A stretch of 64,000 bases of DNA from Ch67 sp041395845 (lineage in GTDB: Bacteria; Pseudomonadota; Gammaproteobacteria; Pseudomonadales; Ketobacteraceae): NCBI GenBank assembly GCA_041395845.1, contig JAWKZS010000004.1, positions 240,758 through 304,757 on the forward strand. Direction: 5' to 3'. The translations under genes and the position numbers were made by a program. A model generated the notes under the pieces. That model ran no database searches and had not been told where the DNA came from. It was given only the letters and a program-made list of their open reading frames with translations. Shown in pieces: positions 17,214 to 26,632 of this stretch (its first letter is position 1; each line of letters begins with the position of its first letter).

Positions 17214-18749
17214 CTACAGCACGCCCTCCCACAGGGGGCGTTCCTGTTCCAGCGGATCTTCCTGCAGTTTGATGGTCTCGTCGAAGCACAGGGTAGCGCG
17301 GGTGTTGGTGTTGAATGCCGGCCAGCGGCCAACACGATCCGTTGCCGGATTACCGGAGCGGGCAAAGGCGATCCAGCAACCCTGCACCGCTTCACTCAGT
17401 TTGCGTGCACTTTCACCACCGCCCGTCAGGAATTGTCCAACACCGTTATCCGCACAGCCGAACACAAAGGGAATATCGCTGGCATGACAGGCGCCCAGCA
17501 ATCCCTTGTCCCAGTTGAACTGGGCCAGGTATACGTGCTTGCTGTGAGCGCTTTGCAATTCCGCCATCCGTAATGCCGGAATGCGGAACACCCTATCACT
17601 TTCAAACGCGCTGAAAATGTCGCTGTACTTGGCGGACGGGTTGCGCTCCTTCACCAGTTTTTCATACAGATTGGCCGCGCGCTCACCCATGCCGGGCAGA
17701 TTCTTTTCGCACAGCTTGATCAGGCCGGGTTTACCCTCGTTGCCCAGGTTGTCGTTAAGCATGATTTTTTCGGCGCCGGGCATGCGCAGGAACAGGTTCC
17801 ATTCATCGCGGGTGTAGGTGATCAACAACGGAATGTGTGCCGCTTCGCCTTGCTGCAGCGCCCGCAGGGGTGATTGGGGCAGCAAGTGGCCATCCATGAC
17901 AGGGACCAGGGTCATGCCGCTCTGGGGAACCGCCTGGGCGTAGATGCCGCGATTGAAACTCATGCGGGTGCATTCGCGCTGGGCCTTGATGATCTGTTGC
18001 GGAGTGAGTTGCCAGAGTTTGTCTGGCTGGGATGGATTGATGTCGGTGACTTCAAGAAAGCGGCGGGCGATGTTGGTGGCTTCGTCGCGGGTCAGCACCT
18101 GGTCGGCAGAACCGCTCTGCAGAATCGCCCGCTGGAACAGGCCGCGGGCGGCGGGGCAGGCGAGCAGAGTGGCAATCGCCATGGCGCCGGCAGACTCGCC
18201 GAACAGGGTGACATCTTCCGGGTCGCCGCCGAACTGACTGATATTCTGGCGAATCCAGCGCAGCGCTTCGATCTGGTCCAGCAGACCATTGTTGGCGCCG
18301 ACGCCATAACGCTCGGGAATCAGTTCATTCAGGTACAGAAAACCCAACGCACCCAGGCGATAGTTGATCGTCACCACCACGACGTCGCCCCGTACTGCCA
18401 GATGGCCGCCGCGATAAATCAGCTGGGCGCCGGACCCGGTCTGATAACCACCACCGTGAATCCACACCATTACCGGACGTTTGCGGTTGTCGCAGGCCGG
18501 CGTCCACAGGTTCAGGTACAGGCAGTCCTCGCTCGTCTGGCTGATGCCGAACATGGATACTTCTTCCTGCGGGCAGGCATCCGAAAAGTGGTCTGCCTGG
18601 ATGGGGCCGTCCGGTAACAGGGGTTCCGGTTCCTTGAACCGTTTGACACCGATGGGTTGTTCCGCATAGGGAATGCCGCGAAATTCAACGTGATCGTCGC
18701 GCTGGATACCGGTAATTTCCCCACAGGGGGTGGTGACAGTGACGGCCAT
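17214..18749 (-). CDS. Type B carboxylesterase/lipase
   Basis: Alpha/beta hydrolase of the carboxylesterase type B family, 511 residues, hydrolysing carboxylic esters. Visible: EDCLYLNLWTPA, the oxyanion-hole HGGGYQTGSG, the nucleophile elbow GESAGA (Ser186), and a late acid and His region (CHASDIPFVFG). The ATG at 18749 is preceded by AAGGAC and places the family start VTTPCGEITG properly, so the longer frame to 18866 is not used. No signal peptide is seen, so it is probably cytoplasmic. It is divergent from the flavin oxidoreductase. Confidence 0.92.
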   Translation of the reverse strand: MAVTVTTPCGEITGIQRDDHVEFRGIPYAEQPIGVKRFKEPEPLLPDGPIQADHFSDACPQEEVSMFGISQTSEDCLYLNLWTPACDNRKRPVMVWIHGGGYQTGSGAQLIYRGGHLAVRGDVVVVTINYRLGALGFLYLNELIPERYGVGANNGLLDQIEALRWIRQNISQFGGDPEDVTLFGESAGAMAIATLLACPAARGLFQRAILQSGSADQVLTRDEATNIARRFLEVTDINPSQPDKLWQLTPQQIIKAQRECTRMSFNRGIYAQAVPQSGMTLVPVMDGHLLPQSPLRALQQGEAAHIPLLITYTRDEWNLFLRMPGAEKIMLNDNLGNEGKPGLIKLCEKNLPGMGERAANLYEKLVKERNPSAKYSDIFSAFESDRVFRIPALRMAELQSAHSKHVYLAQFNWDKGLLGACHASDIPFVFGCADNGVGQFLTGGGESARKLSEAVQGCWIAFARSGNPATDRVGRWPAFNTNTRATLCFDETIKLQEDPLEQERPLWEGVL

Positions 18750-18907
18750 GACGTGTCCTTGTTGATGGAAGATGGATGAAGAGTGCCACGGCCCATCGTA
18801 ACCGACAATATCTGCCCAAAATTTGACAGTTACAGCCTTTCTCATGGACCTTTCCGTCATCCACAATGGCTGTCATTCCCCCCATCGACTGCAGTTGAGT
18901 AGCATTC

Positions 18908-20023
18908 ATGAGCCAGATTGATCTGAGTCCCCTGTTTACGCCCTTCAAATACAAGTCCCTGGAACTGAAAAACCGCTTTGTGATGGCGCCGATGACGCGC
19001 AACTTTTCTCCCAATTACATTCCCGGGGATGATGTGGTGGCCTACTATCGCCGGCGTGCCGAAAACGAGGTGGGTCTGATCATTACCGAAGGTACCACCG
19101 TGCCGCACAAGGCCGCGAACGGCTACGAAGGTGTGCCGGCGTTCCACGGTGATGCCTTGCAGGGCTGGAAGAAAGTGGTGGATGCCGTGCACGGCGCTGG
19201 TGGCAAGATCATGCCGCAGCTGTGGCACGTGGGCACGGTGCGCAAGGCCGGTGTCGGCCCCGACAAGGATGTGCCGGGCATGGGTCCGTCGGGCATTACG
19301 TCCGCCGGCAAGCGCAAGGGTCACGAGATGACGCTGGAGGATATCCAGGAGTGCATCGAGGCGTTCGCCCAGGCCGCAGCCAACGCTGAAGAGGTCGGCA
19401 TGGACGGTGTGGAAATCCACGGCGCCCACGGCTACCTGATCGACCAGTTCTTCTGGGACGTCACCAACGAGCGCACGGATCAGTACGGTGGTTCACTGGA
19501 AAAGCGTGCGCAGTTTGCCATCGATATCGTGAAGGCGGTGCGTGCCAAAGTCAGTGCGGATTTCCCGGTGATTCTGCGCTTTTCCCAATGGAAACAGCAG
19601 GATTACACGGCGCGCCTGGTGCAGAATCCGGAGGAGCTGGGCCGCTTCCTCAAGCCGCTGGCGGACGCGGGCGTTGATATTTTCCATGCCAGCAACCGTC
19701 GTTTCTGGGAGCCGGAATTCGACGGTTCCAACCTGAACCTGGCGGGCTGGACCAAGGAAATCACCGGCCTTCCCACCATCACCGTGGGCAGCGTGGGCCT
19801 GGATGTGGATTTCATCGAATCCAACTTCAACATGAAGCATTCCGGCAAGGCCGGACTCAACGGCCTTGATGATCTGGTGCAGCGTTTCAATCGTGGCGAA
19901 TTCGATCTGGTAGCGGTGGGGCGTGCGCTGCTGCAGGACCCCGAGTGGGTACGCAAGATCCGCGACGGCCGTTTTGATGAATTGTCACCTTACGACAGAG
20001 CATCCATCGCCAAGCTGTACTAA
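18908..20023 (+). CDS. NADH:flavin oxidoreductase, Old Yellow Enzyme family
   Basis: A 371-residue FMN TIM-barrel enzyme that reduces activated C=C bonds or nitro groups with NAD(P)H. Seen: SLELKNRFVMAPMTRN (FMN-binding start), HVGTVRKAG, the DGVEIHGAHGYLIDQFFWDVTNERTDQYGG catalytic block with the His/His-type pair and Tyr, and VAVGRALLQDPEW at the end. There is no extra Fe-S or FAD domain, so it is of the short OYE-like class. The MFS transporter starts 35 bases after it and is likely co-transcribed. Confidence 0.92.
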   Translation: MSQIDLSPLFTPFKYKSLELKNRFVMAPMTRNFSPNYIPGDDVVAYYRRRAENEVGLIITEGTTVPHKAANGYEGVPAFHGDALQGWKKVVDAVHGAGGKIMPQLWHVGTVRKAGVGPDKDVPGMGPSGITSAGKRKGHEMTLEDIQECIEAFAQAAANAEEVGMDGVEIHGAHGYLIDQFFWDVTNERTDQYGGSLEKRAQFAIDIVKAVRAKVSADFPVILRFSQWKQQDYTARLVQNPEELGRFLKPLADAGVDIFHASNRRFWEPEFDGSNLNLAGWTKEITGLPTITVGSVGLDVDFIESNFNMKHSGKAGLNGLDDLVQRFNRGEFDLVAVGRALLQDPEWVRKIRDGRFDELSPYDRASIAKLY

Positions 20024-20058
20024 ATTAGCAGGACCGCTTCCACACGACGTTTTCCTGC

Positions 20059-21276
20059 ATGTCCGAACCTCTTCCGGCGGCCAGTGCGCTGACACCTGCA
20101 CTGCGCCGCCGCGCGCAATTGCTGATCTTCTTTGCCATCATGGCCACGGGGCTGGGTCAGACCGTGGTGTTTGCGGTGCTGGGTCCTCTCGGCCGCGAAG
20201 TGGCGCTTAACGAATTGCAGATCGGCACCATCATCACCTGCTCGTCCATCGTGTTTTCGCTCTTCAGTCCCATGTGGGGGCGACGCAGCGATCGTACAGG
20301 TCGACCGGCCACCATGGTCACGGGGCTGCTGGGTTATACCGCCGGTACTGTGCTGTTTGCCACCACGTTCTGGGTCGGGCTACAAGGCTGGCTGGCAGGG
20401 TTGGCGCTGTTCGGCGCTCTGATCGTGGCCCGTTGCCTGCAGTCGCTGGTCATGTCCGCCACCTCGCCGGCGGCCACCGCCTATATGGCAGACATTACCG
20501 ATATCAGTCAGCGCACCAGTGGTATGGGGATCATCGCATCAGCACACAGTATCGGTACCATCCTGGGTCCGGCCTGTGCGTCGCTGGCGTTTCTGGGGTT
20601 GCTGGCACCGCTGTATTTTGCTGCCCTGATGACCCTGGTTGCGGCCTTCTTCGTCTGGAAAGGTCTGCCACGCCTGCCGCTGCAGATTACCCACGATGGT
20701 CCGGCGCGGGAGCGTCTGCGCCTGTATGACAAACGCATCCTGCCGTTCATTCTGGTGGGCGTGAGTCTGTTCACCGGCTTTTCCATGGTGCAGCAGACCC
20801 TGGGTTATTACGTGCAGGATGTGTTGCAGCTGCCAGCCGCCGATACCGTGCAGAAAGTGGGGCTGGCGATGATGGCATCGGCGTTTTCAGCGCTGTTTGC
20901 GCAGCTGGTGCTGGTGCAGAAACTCAAACTGCATCCGGTGATTCTGCTGCGATTGGGATTGCCGATGGTCATGGCAGGTTTTTTTCTGCTGACCCAGGTG
21001 GACAGTCTGTCATTGCTGGTGCTGGATTTCATTCTGGTGGGCATGGGAATGGGCTTGTGCGGGCCGGGATTCAGCGCGCTGGCGTCACTGGCGGTGGATG
21101 CCCGTGAGCAGGGTTCGGTAGCAGGCCTGATCAGTGCCTGCCCCGCATTGGGCTTTATCGTTGGGCCGGTATTGGGCGGCGCGCTCTATCAGTGGGACAT
21201 GCATGCGCCAGCGTTACTGGCCGCTGTACTGTTCGTGCCGCTGGTGCTGTTCACCTGGATCAAAGTCAGGCGTTGA
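20059..21276 (+). CDS. MFS transporter
   Basis: A 405-residue major facilitator with 12 predicted helices. The signature between helices 2 and 3 is present (FSPMWGRRSDRTGRPATMV), and the motif C-type stretch in helix 5 (GIIASAHSIGTILGPACASL) is typical of drug:proton antiporters. Substrate unknown; co-location with the Old Yellow Enzyme suggests the pair may handle an electrophilic compound (inference). Its 3' end overlaps the convergent histidine kinase gene by 11 bases. Confidence 0.9.
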   Translation: MSEPLPAASALTPALRRRAQLLIFFAIMATGLGQTVVFAVLGPLGREVALNELQIGTIITCSSIVFSLFSPMWGRRSDRTGRPATMVTGLLGYTAGTVLFATTFWVGLQGWLAGLALFGALIVARCLQSLVMSATSPAATAYMADITDISQRTSGMGIIASAHSIGTILGPACASLAFLGLLAPLYFAALMTLVAAFFVWKGLPRLPLQITHDGPARERLRLYDKRILPFILVGVSLFTGFSMVQQTLGYYVQDVLQLPAADTVQKVGLAMMASAFSALFAQLVLVQKLKLHPVILLRLGLPMVMAGFFLLTQVDSLSLLVLDFILVGMGMGLCGPGFSALASLAVDAREQGSVAGLISACPALGFIVGPVLGGALYQWDMHAPALLAAVLFVPLVLFTWIKVRR

Positions 21277-23620
21277 CCGGTGGGCGTCGCGTGTGCGTTG
21301 CTTTCACCGGAATCGAAATAAAGAAGCTGGCGCCCTTGCCGGGTTCGCTTTCTGCCCAGATGCGGCCGCCATGCAGTGTCATGATCTTGCGTGTCAGCGC
21401 GAGTCCGACACCGAATCCCGGGAACGCATCCTGGGAGTGCAGGCGCTGGAAAATCTGGAACAGGTTGTCTGCATAGCGGGCGTCGAATCCGACACCGTTA
21501 TCCCTGATTTCCAGCATCCATTCCGCCGACGTGCTGTGATCGATGAACTGCACCACGGGCTTGTCTGCAGTGGCGGAAAATTTCACCGCGTTATCGAGCA
21601 AATGCTGCAACACCACCCGCAACATGATGCGATCGGCGAACACGTTGTCGATGGGTGGAATCACAATGCTGGTCCGGTCTTTCACGGTTTTGGGAAACTG
21701 GTCAACGATGTAGCCGAGCAGATCGTTGATGTTCACATTGGTGGGCGCCAATGCCTCGCGGTTCAGTTCGGAGTAAGCGTGCAGGCTGGCGATCATTTCG
21801 CGCATGCGTTTGAGTGCGTTGTTGCTGCGCCGCAGCAGATCACGGACGTCGGCACTGGCATCCGCAGGCAGTTCGTCGGCAATCGCTTCCAGAAAGCCGC
21901 TGGCCTGCCGCACCGGCGCCTTCAGATCGTGGGAAACCGCATAGTTGAACGTCTCCAGATCCCGGACGGCATTGCGCAGTTCGGTGGTGCGTTCTTCCAC
22001 CTGGTGTTCGAGCGACTGGTTGAGGGCCTGCAGCTGGGCTTCGGCTTTCTTCAATGCAGAAATATCCAGGATGACACCTTCGCGCTCCTCCTCGCCGGTT
22101 TCCGGATTGTGCACGATGCGACCGTGCTCGAGCACCCAGTGTTCCTTGCCGGCTTTATCACGAATGCGGTATTCCAGCACGTACGGTTGGGAATCCGGCC
22201 TGTAATCGCGTAACTGTTCATTCACCAGCATCCGGTCATCTGCGGGCACGATACTGGAAAAGGCCCGCGCCTTGTTGTCGATAAAATCCGCCACTGGCCA
22301 ACCCGTGAACTGCTCGAAGACCGGGCTGGCAAACAGCAGGCTCCAGTCGCCGTCCCGTCGACAGCGAAACACGATGCCGGGAATGTTGTCCACCAGGGTG
22401 CGATAGTGCTGCTCGCTGCGTGCGAGTTGTCGCTGCATGGTCGCCAGATCGTTGTACTGGGCGCGGGAGCGGTGATGGCTCCAGGCCAGAATGGCGGTGG
22501 CTATGATCAGTTCGGCAATCAGTGCGAGTAGGGCGATGTTACGCAGGTTGTCGAAAGAGCTGTCGATACGGTTTGAAATCGGCGGGATCGGAATGGCATT
22601 CAGCAGAAACCAGTTCTGCTGGGGAATGTGGGCAACAAATACTTCGTGGTCGAGTACGCGCATGCGCTGGAACGGCTGTTCGCTGATATGCGGGCGCGCC
22701 TGGGCCAGTGCCTGACTCAGGACAGAATTGTCGAGCTCCCCCAGTGTCAGCTTGCCGCCACTGGACTTGATGCGATCGGCATAGCGTGCAGACGCGACCA
22801 CCGTTTCATTGCCGGTGACCAGTGCGAAGAAACTCCCTTCGCTCTGGCGCAGCAGCTGGGTTCGCTGCAGCAGGTTTTCCAGCGGCAGATCGTGGCCGGC
22901 CGAGCCGATCCACTCGTTGCCCCAGTAGACCGGGGCGACGGACGAGGTCATCCATACTTCGCCCACCGGATCGAATACCAGGGGCGTCCAGCTCGGCTTG
23001 CGCTGCGGGTTCTGTTGTGGACTGGACAGGGTGACCCATACGGTGTCGAGATAGTTGGTTTCCGGCGTGGTGTCGAATACGAAATCCGGTTCGGCGGGCC
23101 AGAAAATGTTTATCCCGCCCAGCGTCGGCAGCACCCAACTGTTCACAAACGGTTGACCCACGGCACCGAGCCCGTACAGGTCGGTTACCTGCTTGGCCTG
23201 GAGCAGGAATTCCTGCAGTTGCTGGTTGGCTGCCGCTTTGGGTGGGATCCAGATGCCGGATTCACTGGCAGGCTGGTAGCTTCCTGCGCGGCTGCGGATT
23301 GAGCCATCCGGGTCGGCCTCGGTAACGGCTGCCAGGCGGGACTCGAGCTCATTGGGCGTCAAACGTTGCTCAAGGCGCTGACTGATCAGGCTGGCATAGC
23401 GGGCGATGGATGCCTCGGTCTGCTGGATCGCCCCGTTCATTCCATCGGCCACCAGACGGGCGATGGTGCTGCGCTGACCAATCACCTGCTCGACCCGGTC
23501 GTTGATCAGCTTTTCCTGTTCTTTCAGTCCCACCAGAAACAGTACCGTGAGCACCACCGCAACACTGAGGGCGGGAATGAAAATCGGAATGGGCGTGCGA
23601 AAGGCTGATTGCTGGGGCAT
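21266..23620 (-). CDS. Membrane sensor histidine kinase with Cache and PAS domains
   Basis: A 784-residue kinase. Order: N-terminal membrane helix (about 12-32), a large extracytoplasmic Cache-type sensor (about 35-365), second membrane helix (about 370-392), PAS domain with PAC (about 415-535), HisKA with VSHDLKAP (His564), and HATPase (DNAVKFSA, DNGVGFD, GFGVGLALTRKIM; about 660-770). The HisKA/HATPase pair is of the bacteriophytochrome type. The ATG at 23620 has AGAGAG just upstream; a TTG at 23638 is less likely. No response regulator is adjacent, so it is an orphan. Confidence 0.92.
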   Translation of the reverse strand: MPQQSAFRTPIPIFIPALSVAVVLTVLFLVGLKEQEKLINDRVEQVIGQRSTIARLVADGMNGAIQQTEASIARYASLISQRLEQRLTPNELESRLAAVTEADPDGSIRSRAGSYQPASESGIWIPPKAAANQQLQEFLLQAKQVTDLYGLGAVGQPFVNSWVLPTLGGINIFWPAEPDFVFDTTPETNYLDTVWVTLSSPQQNPQRKPSWTPLVFDPVGEVWMTSSVAPVYWGNEWIGSAGHDLPLENLLQRTQLLRQSEGSFFALVTGNETVVASARYADRIKSSGGKLTLGELDNSVLSQALAQARPHISEQPFQRMRVLDHEVFVAHIPQQNWFLLNAIPIPPISNRIDSSFDNLRNIALLALIAELIIATAILAWSHHRSRAQYNDLATMQRQLARSEQHYRTLVDNIPGIVFRCRRDGDWSLLFASPVFEQFTGWPVADFIDNKARAFSSIVPADDRMLVNEQLRDYRPDSQPYVLEYRIRDKAGKEHWVLEHGRIVHNPETGEEEREGVILDISALKKAEAQLQALNQSLEHQVEERTTELRNAVRDLETFNYAVSHDLKAPVRQASGFLEAIADELPADASADVRDLLRRSNNALKRMREMIASLHAYSELNREALAPTNVNINDLLGYIVDQFPKTVKDRTSIVIPPIDNVFADRIMLRVVLQHLLDNAVKFSATADKPVVQFIDHSTSAEWMLEIRDNGVGFDARYADNLFQIFQRLHSQDAFPGFGVGLALTRKIMTLHGGRIWAESEPGKGASFFISIPVKATHTRRPPVNA

Positions 23621-24014
23621 GGCAAACTCTCTGGTCAATCGATTCAGTATACCCGTTTAGCTGGACGGGGCGGGGCCGTGTCAGGGTTTTGGAGGATACA
23701 AAAGGCGGTTCCCATTGGGGTGGTCTATCAGGCATAATGCGCACCTGGCGGTTATTTCGCCTATTCAATTTAGCGCGTTCCACCCGGGTGGTTGGCAATC
23801 TGTGCCCCCCACGTGGCTGGAATCCGTCTACGCTTAGTAAAGTGGCTGTGCAGAATCTGTGTCGGTCATTGCCTTATAAGAATTCCTACAACAGGCTCGG
23901 TCAGGTCATCGACAATGGCTCGGTGGCTGTTTTGTGCGCGGGTGAGTGGGTGCGGAAGCGCGCGCCTGCGGTGAGGGAGGTTCCGGCGAAAGGCACCTGT
24001 TTTTCGCGGAAGTT
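23621..24014. other. Noncoding interval between histidine kinase and MORN gene
   Basis: About 390 bases with no convincing gene. A 12-base perfect palindrome CCACCCGGGTGG lies at 23780-23791. I looked for tRNA and riboswitch cores and saw none. Confidence 0.4.
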
Positions 24015-24042
24015 TTGTGAATCCCTGAGTATTTGCTATAAA
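24015..24042 (+). promoter_or_regulatory. Sigma70-type promoter candidate for the MORN gene
   Basis: TTGTGA at 24015-24020 and TATAAA at 24037-24042 are separated by 16 bases, giving a leader of about 65 bases before the ATG. Confidence 0.4.
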
Positions 24043-24113
24043 TTCATTAATATTCAGGAATTTGCATACAGCTAGTGATTAAATCTTGTGTCAACGCTTT
24101 CTGGAATGGTGCG

Positions 24114-25343
24114 ATGAAACTGCGAACCCTTGTTTTTGCCGGTATCACCGGTCTGCTGGTCAGCGGCCCGCTGCTGGCTTCGTTTCAGTATGAAGGCGAA
24201 CGGAACGCTTTCAACCGCTTCCATGGACAGGGCAAGTTCACGTCAACCCAGGGCGTGGTGTACGAAGGCAGTTGGGTGGACGGTCGCCGTGAGGGGCAGG
24301 GTGTCGAAACCAAGCCTGACGGCGAACGCTATGAAGGCACCTGGAGCAACAACCGCGAGAATGGCCAGGGCAAGAAGACCTGGCCCAATGGTGATACTTA
24401 CCAGGGTGAATGGCTGGCGGGCAAAATGCAGGGCCAGGGCACTTTCGTGAAGTCCACTGGCGAACGTTACCAGGGTGGTTTTGCGAACGACGAACGCAAT
24501 GGCAAAGGTATCCTGACCCTGCCCAATGGCGATGTTTATGAAGGTACCTGGAAAACAGGCAAGCGCGCCGGGGAATTCAAGGTCAAACTCAAAGACGGAA
24601 CAGTTGCCACCGGATTGTGGGCCGATGACAGGGCGCCCGCCACCGCAGTGGTCGATCTGCCCGATGGCACCCGCTATACCGGTTCCGTGCGCGCGGGTGC
24701 TGTTCCCAACGGCAAAGGCACCTGTGCCAAGGCCGGCAAGACCAGCCCCTGCGAGTATCGCGAAGGCAGAGCGGTCGAGGTCGCTGTCGTGGCCCCACCC
24801 AAGCCGGAGATCAAACCCGAGCCCAAGCCTGCGCCCAAACCGGTTGTGAAAGCGGAACCCAAGGTGGTGGCTCCGGTTGCTGTGGCGCCGAAACCGGAAG
24901 ACCTCAAACCGGCTGAGCCGACGAAGCCGAAAGACCCTCGCACCCTGCGTGGCGTGCGTGCCAATGGCAGCCAGTTCTTCTTCAGACATGATTTTGGCGG
25001 TGCAGCTGTCAGCGATAACCTGACCACACTGAAAGTCGAAAAAGACCTGAACGAATTTGGTGCCATGCGCATTACTGCCAGCGGCGGTGATTTCGAACTG
25101 ACCATGGTGGTGGATGAATACGTGGGCGCCGGCACCTATGAGCTCAAGTACTTCAAGGCCAGTATCCAGAAGAGCGGTGGTTCCGCCTACCGTACCTCTG
25201 GCGATGAACCCGGCAAGCTGATCGTGCTGAAAGACGATGGCAAGCAGATGATCGGCCTGTTCTCGTTCAATGCCTACCCGAATGGCACCAAGGGTGCTGA
25301 ACGGCATGTGGTGTCCGAGGGTGAGTTTGCTATCCCGTATTGA
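24114..25343 (+). CDS. MORN-repeat protein with Pro/Lys-rich linker and C-terminal domain
   Basis: A 409-residue exported protein of unknown role. Signal peptide (about 1-23, ending PLLASF); then about seven MORN repeats of the YEGxWxxGxxxGxG type (about 30-200: YEGSWVDGRREGQG, YEGTWSNNRENGQG, YQGEWLAGKMQGQG and so on); a Pro/Lys/Ala linker of KPEPKPAPKP type (about 225-280); then a beta-rich domain of about 125 residues that I do not recognise. MORN sheets often bind lipid or organise membranes. The ATG at 24114 starts the signal peptide; a GTG at 24075 is rejected. Confidence 0.87.
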   Translation: MKLRTLVFAGITGLLVSGPLLASFQYEGERNAFNRFHGQGKFTSTQGVVYEGSWVDGRREGQGVETKPDGERYEGTWSNNRENGQGKKTWPNGDTYQGEWLAGKMQGQGTFVKSTGERYQGGFANDERNGKGILTLPNGDVYEGTWKTGKRAGEFKVKLKDGTVATGLWADDRAPATAVVDLPDGTRYTGSVRAGAVPNGKGTCAKAGKTSPCEYREGRAVEVAVVAPPKPEIKPEPKPAPKPVVKAEPKVVAPVAVAPKPEDLKPAEPTKPKDPRTLRGVRANGSQFFFRHDFGGAAVSDNLTTLKVEKDLNEFGAMRITASGGDFELTMVVDEYVGAGTYELKYFKASIQKSGGSAYRTSGDEPGKLIVLKDDGKQMIGLFSFNAYPNGTKGAERHVVSEGEFAIPY

Positions 25344-25370
25344 GCCGGATGCCGTAATCCTTCTATCCGA

Positions 25371-25398
25371 AGCCCGCTGTCATGGCGGGCTTTTTTTT
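25371..25398 (+). terminator. Rho-independent terminator after the MORN gene
   Basis: AGCCCGC pairs with GCGGGCT around a TGTCATG loop, followed by a run of eight T. Confidence 0.9.
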
Positions 25399-25453
25399 GT
25401 CTGAAATTTCTCTCAGCGGGGAACTTTTCTGCATTTTTAAAACATAATGTGGT

Positions 25454-25472
25454 TGATAATAGTTATCGTTTA
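25454..25472 (+). promoter_or_regulatory. Fur box upstream of exbB
   Basis: TGATAATAGTTATCG contains the perfect inverted repeat GATAA-TAG-TTATC at 25455-25467, close to the Fur consensus GATAATGATAATCATTATC. It lies about 50 bases upstream of exbB, inside an AT-rich promoter region, which fits iron repression of the whole cluster. Confidence 0.7.
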
Positions 25473-25520
25473 AATTAGCATCTGCTTCGAATTCTTGCGG
25501 GTTAAGGGTTGGGGTGAGTG

Positions 25521-26201
25521 ATGTTGTCGGGATTTGCCGGGGTGCTTGCGCAGGGCGGCTTTGTGGTTGCCGTATTGATCCTGTTGTCAGTGGTTGCGCT
25601 GACCGTGGTGCTGGTCAAGCTTTGGCAGGCATGGCAGTGGCGGGCGCTTAGCGGTGACACCGTTGAGCAGGCGATCCGTCATTGGGACAAGGGCGAGCGT
25701 GCCCAGGCGCTGTTGCTGGTCAAGAACCAGCGTAATCCCCGTGCCCGGGTGCTGGCGCATCTGTTGTCCCTGGCACAAGGCGCACTGGCCCTGCCGGCGC
25801 TGAAGGAAGAAGCGCTTCGGGTTGCACGGACCGCCGTTGCCGATCGGGCCAGCTACCTGCGGATACTGGATGTGGTGGCGACCATAGCGCCGCTGCTCGG
25901 CTTGTTCGGCACCGTGCTGGGCATGATCGAGGCCTTCCAGGCCATGGAAGCGGCGGGTAGCAAAGTCAATCCTGCGGTGCTGTCCGGTGGTATCTGGGTG
26001 GCGCTGCTGACCACGGCAGTCGGTCTGGCGGTCGCCATTCCGGTATCCATGGTCAATAGCTTCTTCGAGCGTCGGGTTGAAACCGAAGCGCTGGGCCTGC
26101 AAGACATTATTGAACGTATCTGTACGATCGAAGCCGCGCGTCACGTGGGCAAGGCCGGCATCCGTGCCGAGAAAGAAAAGCCTGTCGCGGAACCGGCCTG
26201 A
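25521..26201 (+). CDS. exbB: TonB-system energiser ExbB
   Basis: MotA/TolQ/ExbB family channel protein, 226 residues; with ExbD it uses the proton gradient to drive TonB. Three membrane helices: about 10-32, then a cytoplasmic loop, and two near 105-130 and 155-175 (ATIAPLLGLFGTVLGMIEAFQAM and GGIWVALLTTAVGLAVAIPVSMV) carrying the family's conserved residues. The ATG at 25521 follows GGGGTGAG; a GTG just before it is possible. First gene of a tight operon: its stop overlaps the exbD start (TGATG). Confidence 0.92.
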   Translation: MLSGFAGVLAQGGFVVAVLILLSVVALTVVLVKLWQAWQWRALSGDTVEQAIRHWDKGERAQALLLVKNQRNPRARVLAHLLSLAQGALALPALKEEALRVARTAVADRASYLRILDVVATIAPLLGLFGTVLGMIEAFQAMEAAGSKVNPAVLSGGIWVALLTTAVGLAVAIPVSMVNSFFERRVETEALGLQDIIERICTIEAARHVGKAGIRAEKEKPVAEPA

Positions 26202-26632
26202 TGTTTGCCAGCGATCTAATTCCCGCGAGTCGGCGTCGCCGCATCAGCCTGACGGCACTGATCGATGTGGTGTTCATCCTGCTCATGTTCTTCATGCTGA
26301 CGTCCACGTTCACCCAGTGGCGTGCGGTGGATTTCACTGCACATGTGGCCAGTGTGGACAGCAGTGTTGCTGCGCCGAAGCTGCTGATACTCGCGGCGGA
26401 TGGTGCGCTGCATCTGCATGGCGGGGATTGGCAGGTCAGCCATATTGATCAGCTTGATGTGGCGGCAGTTGCGCGTCTTGATGCCGATGCCAGCTTTGTC
26501 CTGTTGCCAAAAGGTGATGTAACGGTGCAATTGATCGTGGCAGCGCTGGAACAATGCCAACAGTCAGGATTGCAGCGGATCACGCTGGGAAATGCTTTGC
26601 CGGCAGACCGTAGTGTGGGTGTCCAGCCATGA
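26201..26632 (+). CDS. exbD: TonB-system protein ExbD, canonical copy
   Basis: A 143-residue ExbD/TolR family protein with a short cytoplasmic N-terminus, one membrane helix (about 20-42) and a periplasmic domain. The proton-relay aspartate is present (LIDVVFILLMFFM, Asp22), so this copy should be active. It overlaps exbB at its start and exbD2 at its end by 4 bases, so all are made from one message. Confidence 0.92.
   Translation: MFASDLIPASRRRRISLTALIDVVFILLMFFMLTSTFTQWRAVDFTAHVASVDSSVAAPKLLILAADGALHLHGGDWQVSHIDQLDVAAVARLDADASFVLLPKGDVTVQLIVAALEQCQQSGLQRITLGNALPADRSVGVQP

Noticed and set aside
18857..19429. Long frame antisense to the flavin oxidoreductase
   Set aside because: His/Arg-rich shadow of a clear enzyme gene.
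23689..24075. A 128-residue frame in the gap upstream of the MORN gene
   Set aside because: No ribosome-binding site, odd composition rich in Arg, Ser and Cys, no recognisable motif, and it runs through the promoter candidate.
23621..24113. Riboswitch or tRNA in the 490-base gap
   Set aside because: No conserved core or cloverleaf could be recognised by eye.
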